Source: Nonomuraea turcica
GTDB lineage: Bacteria; Actinomycetota; Actinomycetes; Streptosporangiales; Streptosporangiaceae
Length of the DNA: 64,000 nucleotides
Direction: 5' to 3'
NCBI RefSeq assembly: GCF_030718205.1
Contig: NZ_JAUZQF010000001.1
Span: 682,001 to 746,000, forward strand
Shown: positions 58,879 through 64,000 of the stretch, piece by piece
Layout of the letters: every line of letters begins with the position of its first letter
How positions within the stretch are numbered: the stretch's first letter is position 1
Translations under genes and position numbers: made by a program
The notes under the pieces: model-generated
Database searches by the model: none
What the model was told of the DNA's origin: nothing
What the model saw: only the letters and a program-made list of their open reading frames with translations

Positions 58879-60314
58879 TGATCGCGGACTATCTGGCGCT
58901 CGGCGGCGTCGAGCTGGTCAATTCGGCCAGGCTGCGGGCCTACCTGGAGACCGTGGGCAGCCCTCTGACGGGCGCGCCGGAGGATGTGTGCGGCTGCCCC
59001 ACCTTCACCGCCGAGGCCGTCGGGGACGCCCCGTACACGACGCCAGAGGACGACGACGCCCCCTGGTACGACCCCGACGTCCCAGAAAGCGCCGACTTCG
59101 CCGGGCTGCTCGTCCTGCGCGTGGACGGGCTGGACGACCACCCCGTCCGCCGCACCGTCACCGGCGCGGTCGCCGGCGGCGCCGCGCTCGGCCCCGCCCG
59201 CGTCCAGCCCCGCACCATCACCGTCACCGCGTTGCTGCTCGGCGCCACCTGCTGCGGCGTGGAGTACGGAATGCACTGGCTCGCCCAGGCCCTCGAAGGC
59301 TGCGACAGCGCCGGCTGCAGCGGCGACTGCCTGACCGTCTACAACTGCTGCCCGCCCGAGGAAATGGATCCCGAGGAGTTCAACGCGCGGCACCGGCGCA
59401 CCCTGCGCCGTGTCGCCCTGGTCGACGGCCCCCGCGTGGTGGCCAGGAACGGCGACGGCTGCGCGACCGGCGAATGCTCGATCGGGGCGGACATCCTGAC
59501 GGTGGAGTTCGTGCTCACCGCCGCGACGCCGTGGCTGTGGGCGGACCCGCTGCCGATGCTGGATGTGGCCGCGCCCGGCGACGACGGCACGGCCTGCGTC
59601 ACCTGGTGTGTGCACGGCGGCCCGGCCGCGCCGCCGAAGACGCTGTGCGTCGAGCTGGGCGAGGTCTGCCCGCCCGGCAGCACCGCGGTCCCGTTCGGCG
59701 ACGGTGGGGTATGTGAGACCGCCTGGCCGGACGCCGAACCGGTCGATGACCCCTGCTCAGGCACATGCAGGCTGGCCGCCTGCCCCGACCCGGTATCGGC
59801 GTGCGCAGACCCGTCCTGCATGCCGCCCGCACCCCCAGTGCCGACCCCGCCGGACACGTGCTTCTGTGAGGCGGTCGCGGTCAACAGCGCCTGCTACGAG
59901 CTGGACCTGACCTCCCGGCCCGCCTGGTCGCCCGACGCCCCCATGATCATCGTGGAGGCGGGCAGCTCAGATCTGCGCAGGCTGACGATCACCTTCTACG
60001 AGCGGACCGACGACAACGCCGACCTCACCTGCGAGGAGGTAGCCGACGCCGACCGGTGCACCCCGCACTCGGTCTACCACGTCGGGTACGTGCCCGCCGG
60101 GGGCGTGCTCACCCTCGACGGGCAGATCGGCCGCGCCTACGTCGAATGCGGCGGCGTGTGCGAGTCATCCGGCAGCGTGTGGGGCCGTGACGGCAACCCG
60201 CCCAGCTGGCGGCTGCTGGACTGCGACCGCTACTGCGTATGCGTGACCACCGACGCCCTGTTCCCGCCCGCCGCGGACGCCGCGGTATCGATCGCACTGT
60301 CAGGGAGGGGTTAG
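58875..60314 (+). CDS. Minor tail protein (distal tail-like)
   Basis: 479 aa. N-terminus YLALGGVELVNSARLRAYLETV and APWYDPDVPESADFAGLLVLRVDGL, then HWLAQALEGCDSAGCSGDCLTVYNCCP match the distal-tail family of actinophages, here very Cys-rich. Ig-like middle and C-terminal domains. Start GTG 58875 overlaps the tape measure stop (GTGATG; ATG 58878 is possible). Confidence 0.75.
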   Translation: MMIADYLALGGVELVNSARLRAYLETVGSPLTGAPEDVCGCPTFTAEAVGDAPYTTPEDDDAPWYDPDVPESADFAGLLVLRVDGLDDHPVRRTVTGAVAGGAALGPARVQPRTITVTALLLGATCCGVEYGMHWLAQALEGCDSAGCSGDCLTVYNCCPPEEMDPEEFNARHRRTLRRVALVDGPRVVARNGDGCATGECSIGADILTVEFVLTAATPWLWADPLPMLDVAAPGDDGTACVTWCVHGGPAAPPKTLCVELGEVCPPGSTAVPFGDGGVCETAWPDAEPVDDPCSGTCRLAACPDPVSACADPSCMPPAPPVPTPPDTCFCEAVAVNSACYELDLTSRPAWSPDAPMIIVEAGSSDLRRLTITFYERTDDNADLTCEEVADADRCTPHSVYHVGYVPAGGVLTLDGQIGRAYVECGGVCESSGSVWGRDGNPPSWRLLDCDRYCVCVTTDALFPPAADAAVSIALSGRG

Positions 60315-60316
60315 GA

Positions 60317-61333
60317 GTGCCAGCTGGGTGCGGAAGCCACACCGCGATGATCCTCGACCGTGACGGCGCTGTGGTGGCGGACGCCGAGGTGCTAACCGAG
60401 GTGGAGTGGAGTCGTGTCCTCGATGACACCTCTACTGCGAAGGTCGTCATCACGCCTGGCGGGGACTGCTGCGAACGGCTCAAGCAGGTCCGGTCGTGGC
60501 GGCATCGGCTGGCGATCTGGCGGGACGGTGACCCGGTGTGGGAGGGGCCGATCCTTCAGGCGGAGTGGTCGGTCGGCCAGGTCGAGATCAATGCCGGGGA
60601 CGTACTGGCATGGCTCGATCGGCGCGTCCCGCACGAGACGATCACCTTCCACCAGGAGGACCTGACCACCATCGCGCAGTGGCTGATCGCCGACGGGTTC
60701 CTGCCCGACGACCCCGGCCACCAGGTGCAGGTGATCGGCCCGCCACTGGTGCGCGGCGACCGCGCATACGAGCAAGATGTCGGCCAGACCGGTGACCACC
60801 TGCGCGACCTGGCCGACACAGGCCTCGACTACACCGCGGTCGGCTCGGTGATCGTGCTGCTGCCGGAAGACCACACCGCCAGCGTCGGCTCGCTGACCGA
60901 TGCCGATCTGCCCGAAGGGCTCACCGTCGCTGAGGACGGGGTCGCGCTGGCCACCCGCTGGGTCGTCCACGGCGACGAGGTCAAGGGCGAGGCGGGCGGC
61001 CGCCACGACTATTACGGGCTGCTCGAGCGCAGCGTCGAGGAGAACTCCATCAAGGACACCGGCTCCGCCCGCGCCGCCGCACGGTCCCGGCTACGCGGCA
61101 GCCTGCCCGCGCCGGTGTGGATCAGCTCCGAGCGGGTCACCTTGTCGCCGGAGGCCGCCGTCGACGTGCCCAAGCTGGTGCCCGGCTGGTGCGTGGACGT
61201 GACCACCACAGCCACCTGCCGCACCATCGGCCAACGCCTGAAGATCGCCGGAGTGAAGGTGACCGAGAACGCCGAGGGGGAAAGCGTGCAGCTGCAGCTC
61301 GCCCCGACCGGCGCAGGACTGGAGGGGGCATAG
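60317..61333 (+). CDS. Tail hub/baseplate minor tail protein
   Basis: 338 aa from GTG 60317. [58 protein letters not shown] and [11 protein letters not shown] follow the ReqiPepy6-Gp37-like tail hub family, with [23 protein letters not shown] at the C-terminus. It should build the tail tip next to the distal tail protein. Confidence 0.72.
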   Translation: MPAGCGSHTAMILDRDGAVVADAEVLTEVEWSRVLDDTSTAKVVITPGGDCCERLKQVRSWRHRLAIWRDGDPVWEGPILQAEWSVGQVEINAGDVLAWLDRRVPHETITFHQEDLTTIAQWLIADGFLPDDPGHQVQVIGPPLVRGDRAYEQDVGQTGDHLRDLADTGLDYTAVGSVIVLLPEDHTASVGSLTDADLPEGLTVAEDGVALATRWVVHGDEVKGEAGGRHDYYGLLERSVEENSIKDTGSARAAARSRLRGSLPAPVWISSERVTLSPEAAVDVPKLVPGWCVDVTTTATCRTIGQRLKIAGVKVTENAEGESVQLQLAPTGAGLEGA

Positions 61334-61334
61334 C

Positions 61335-61805
61335 GTGGCGGCGAGAGGATCCCCGCTCCGGCAGGTGCCCGGCGCACCGCTGGCCGGGGTATTGCGTGAC
61401 CTGGGCCGGCGCACGCGCACCGTGGAACGGCAGGCTGGCCGCCAAGCCCGGCCAGGGCCGCAAGGCCCCCCGGGCGCCCCAGGGGATCCGGGACCTGTGG
61501 GGCCGCCTGGCGAGCCCGGCCCGCCGCTGCTGGCCGCCGTGGTGACAACCGACGGCGACGGGCGGGCCCGCTGGGACTTCCCGCGCGAGCTTGCCGCCCC
61601 GCCGGTCATCGGCGCTCTGCCGGTCTCCCCTAACCGGCGCAACGAGACCGCCCTGTCCGTCGTCCTGGAAGAGGTCACCAGCACGTATGCCGTCGTGCGG
61701 GTGTGGCGGGCCCGGCCGCGGCTCGGGCTGGGTCTGCTGCCCGCAGAACCCGCCGGCGCGGGCGTGCAGGTGCACGTGACGACGATTCCGACCATAACCA
61801 TCTGA
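61335..61805 (+). CDS. Collagen-like minor tail protein
   Basis: 156 aa. A basic N-terminus ([17 protein letters not shown]) is followed by [20 protein letters not shown], a collagen stem, then a beta domain. Likely a short trimeric fibre at the tail tip. GTG follows GAGGGGGC. Confidence 0.65.
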   Translation: MAARGSPLRQVPGAPLAGVLRDLGRRTRTVERQAGRQARPGPQGPPGAPGDPGPVGPPGEPGPPLLAAVVTTDGDGRARWDFPRELAAPPVIGALPVSPNRRNETALSVVLEEVTSTYAVVRVWRARPRLGLGLLPAEPAGAGVQVHVTTIPTITI

Positions 61806-61817
61806 AAGAGGACAAAT

Positions 61818-62537
61818 ATGGCAAACGCGTGCGTGTGCGGGGAGTACTTCAACGTCAACGACGAGGGTGAGCTGTGCCTGAACCCGGGCACGATGGGCCT
61901 GCGCCAGCTGGTCATCTACGCGACGCCGGGCACCCACCAATTCGTCAAGGCCAATTACCCATGGCTGGCCAGGGTGCGCGTCCAGGCACAAGGTGCCGGC
62001 GGCGGCAGCGCCGGGGCGAACGCCGCGCCGAATGAGTGCATCGTCCGGCCCGGCGCGGCGGGCGGCGGTTGGTCGGAGTCCGTCATCCAGGCCTCCGCGC
62101 TGGGCGCCAGCGAGGCCGTGGTGGTGGGCGCCGGCGGCCTGGCTGGGGCGGGCAACAACCCCGGCGGCGCCGGCGGCTCCTCCAGCTTCGGCGGGTTCGT
62201 TGTCGCTCCGGGCGGTGACGGCGGCACCGCCAACGAAACGTCGGGTACCGGGCTCGACGCCGTGTCCGGCGTTTCCGGGCCGCTGGCCGGGACCGGGCAG
62301 CACATCTCCGGTGGCGGCGCCGGCCACGGCGCGATCCGGCTCAGCGCCACCCAGGGGCTGTCCGGCGCCGGCGGCGAATCCCGCCTCGGGCACGGCGGGT
62401 TCGCCCGCGCCACCGAAGGGTCCGGGACGGCGCCGCGCGGCCGCGGAGGCGGTGCAGGGGGAGCGCTCTCCTACGGCGACTCGGTCAACGGCGAACCCGG
62501 CGGCGACGGGATCGTCATAGTCGAGCTGTACGGCTGA
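61818..62537 (+). CDS. Glycine-rich tail tip / receptor-binding protein
   Basis: 239 aa. N-terminal anchor (CVCGEYFNVNDEGELCLNPGTMGLRQLVIYATPGTHQF) and a glycine-rich domain (GAGGLAGAGNNPGGAGGSSSFGG, GPLAGTGQHISGGGAGHG) like the polyglycine-sandwich fibres of phage receptor-binding proteins. C-terminal DGIVIVELYG is typical. Last phage structural gene in the window. Confidence 0.68.
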   Translation: MANACVCGEYFNVNDEGELCLNPGTMGLRQLVIYATPGTHQFVKANYPWLARVRVQAQGAGGGSAGANAAPNECIVRPGAAGGGWSESVIQASALGASEAVVVGAGGLAGAGNNPGGAGGSSSFGGFVVAPGGDGGTANETSGTGLDAVSGVSGPLAGTGQHISGGGAGHGAIRLSATQGLSGAGGESRLGHGGFARATEGSGTAPRGRGGGAGGALSYGDSVNGEPGGDGIVIVELYG

Positions 62538-62777
62538 ACCTTGCTACGGTGAGCTTCTCGATCCTGGGACGCTTACCTCGGCAGGAGAGCCTGAGAAAAA
62601 GGCGGGCACGCTGGGTACGATCTGACACGTCGATCACCTCTGAGATCTCCGGATCGGCCATGTCCCGGACCGTTGCAGCGGTGCCGGGGCCTTTCGGGTT
62701 CTGGCTCACTTTTGATGATCGCGGTGACAGAGCGTTGCCCAATGAGCTGTAGGCACCAGCCCGGTGAGCTTACGCAA

Positions 62778-63902
62778 TCACTCAGATGGCTCGTCCCTGA
62801 CTGCGAATTCGTCGTAGGTCCGGGGACGGATGGGTGGGAGCGATCGCGGCCGTGCTGGTTCGATCAAGGACGGTTCGATTCCGTCGGGCCAGACGGTGTT
62901 GTCATCGAAAACTACCCGCTTCAGGGAGGCGCCGGTCAGCATGGCACCGCTCAGAGTCGCTCCGCGAAGATCGCTGTAATCGAGGCGGGCGCCACGCAGG
63001 TTCGCGTTACGCAGGTCGGCTCTGCTCAGATCGGTGGCGCGTAGGTCGATGCCCTCGGCAATGATGCCGGTCAGGACGGCGTCCCGTAAATCGGCCTGGT
63101 AGAGGATCGCGTCCGGGAGGATCGCGCCGGCCAGCCGTGCTCCGGTCAGATCCGCACGGGTCAGATCGACTCCGACGAGGGAGGATTCGGTCAGGTCGCT
63201 GAAGTGGAGATCCACATCGTGGAGCCGGGCGGAGGCGAGGTTGGTCTTGGGCAGGACCACCCGGTCCAGACCGAGCACCTGGCCTCTCACTGATTGGCGG
63301 CGGCCGAGGACCGTGAGTGCCGCGTGGATGTCCGGAGCTCGGAGGGAGAGGTTCACCAGATCGTCGGGGGGCGCGGCCGTGTGCTGGGCGTCCTGCGCAT
63401 TTCTGTGAGGACGGCGGGTGCGGGTGCCGATGAATGCGGTGAGGATCTCGCCGATGGTACGGCGGTCGGCTGTGGAAGAGCGTGCGATGCGTTCCAGGGC
63501 GTAGATGCCGCCGAGTCGGACATCCACGCTGGGATCACCCAGGTGGGCGATCGCGGCGGCGAACGATTCGGTGGCCTGGCCGTGGCGGCTGAGCTGGAGT
63601 TGGCGCCAGGTGAGGTAGGCGCCCATTAGAAGCACCAGGCCGCCAACTCCCTGCAGTAGGGCTGTGCGGATGTTGTTCACGGCGGCCGCGTAGTCGGCCG
63701 GCGGTTGCGCCGATCCCAAGTCCCAGGCGAGCAGGTGACGTGGGAGCAGAATGGCGCAGGCCAAGGCGGCGATACCCAGAAGTGCGGTGATGATGAAGGG
63801 AGCAGAGATCCGGTGGCGCCAGGACGCACCGACACGGGCGATCTTGTCCGTTCGGACGGGGTGGCGGGGGAGCGGTGGCGTGCGGTCTTCGATGCGCGTC
63901 AT
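62778..63902 (-). CDS. Pentapeptide-repeat membrane protein
   Basis: 374 aa. Two hydrophobic helices (about 34-53 and 84-103) precede a linker; the C-terminal half has A(D/N)LxxA-type pentapeptide repeats (ADLTGARLAGAILPDAILYQADLRDAVL, ADLRNANLRGARLDYSDLRGATLSGAML), a right-handed beta-helix. The family ranges from gyrase-inhibitor mimics to membrane proteins of unknown role. The 62538-62777 gap shows no gene. Upstream promoter not assigned. Likely host or moron. Confidence 0.72.
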   Translation of the reverse strand: MTRIEDRTPPLPRHPVRTDKIARVGASWRHRISAPFIITALLGIAALACAILLPRHLLAWDLGSAQPPADYAAAVNNIRTALLQGVGGLVLLMGAYLTWRQLQLSRHGQATESFAAAIAHLGDPSVDVRLGGIYALERIARSSTADRRTIGEILTAFIGTRTRRPHRNAQDAQHTAAPPDDLVNLSLRAPDIHAALTVLGRRQSVRGQVLGLDRVVLPKTNLASARLHDVDLHFSDLTESSLVGVDLTRADLTGARLAGAILPDAILYQADLRDAVLTGIIAEGIDLRATDLSRADLRNANLRGARLDYSDLRGATLSGAMLTGASLKRVVFDDNTVWPDGIEPSLIEPARPRSLPPIRPRTYDEFAVRDEPSE

Positions 63903-64000
63903 GGCCTCACCGAGAGTCGGGCTAGAAGGATTGCACCAGTCGAGGCTTTACTATCTCGCGGAGGCAGCCCGTTCAATCTGGATCCACGCCCACCCACCGG

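Noticed and set aside
62515..62742. 75-codon - strand frame after the tail tip gene
   Set aside because: No start signal or family; the region reads as intergenic between convergent genes.

Overview
The window is very GC-rich DNA with many GTG and TTG starts, overlapping stop/start codons and actinobacterial families (WhiB, DUF6197-like, DUF6011, DUF1360). It reads as an actinomycete, plausibly of the Streptosporangiales/Streptomyces type, carrying a siphovirus-type temperate phage (prophage). Genus and host are inferred from composition and protein flavour only. Almost every gene is on the + strand; the few - strand genes are accessory.

Layout. 0-10.2 kb: recombination and DNA metabolism (end of a RecE-like nuclease, RecT/Sak-like annealing protein, RuvC-like resolvase, C5-cytosine methyltransferase with a repeat-built specificity region, WhiB regulator, MazG-like protein, sliding clamp, SLOG/DUF2493 protein, DpdA-like 7-deazaguanine transglycosylase). 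10.2-18.2 kb: replicative helicase-like ATPase, an array of CTGTTCCC repeats around a 34-bp palindrome (candidate origin), GIY-YIG and PD-(D/E)XK nucleases and many small zinc-ribbon or HTH proteins. 18.2-20.8 kb: terminase small subunit, endonuclease VII, terminase large subunit. 20.9-27.9 kb: a cargo block (DUF433/PIN toxin-antitoxin pair, amidohydrolase remnant, DUF6183-like protein, IS1380 remnant, WD40 lipoprotein, IS110-like remnant) ending in a tyrosine integrase. 27.9-37.6 kb: DUF1360 membrane protein, portal, a large MuF/2H-phosphoesterase/protease fusion, small morons, major capsid and connectors. 37.6-45.9 kb: huge Cys-rich Ig-like and collagen-like virion proteins. 45.9-51.4 kb: a mini-element with a secreted-protein gene, a glycosyltransferase, major tail protein, a Stealth-like transferase and head-tail joining proteins. 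51.4-55.4 kb: IS1380 remnant, a RiPP cassette (candidate precursor, B12-radical SAM enzyme, DUF5825) and a second secreted-protein gene. 55.5-62.5 kb: tail chaperones with a likely frameshift, tape measure and tail tip. 62.8-63.9 kb: a pentapeptide-repeat membrane protein on the - strand.

How it fits together. Early genes supply recombination, replication and DNA modification. The terminase, portal, capsid and tail genes build the virion, and two sugar transferases may decorate its surface fibres. Four strongly expressed late genes (capsid, major tail protein, tail chaperone, tape measure) share the same 18-nt motif at the predicted mRNA 5' end, followed by a hairpin at the start codon. This looks like a phage-specific late control element. 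The most unusual cargo is the B12-radical-SAM RiPP cassette lodged between the neck and tail genes.
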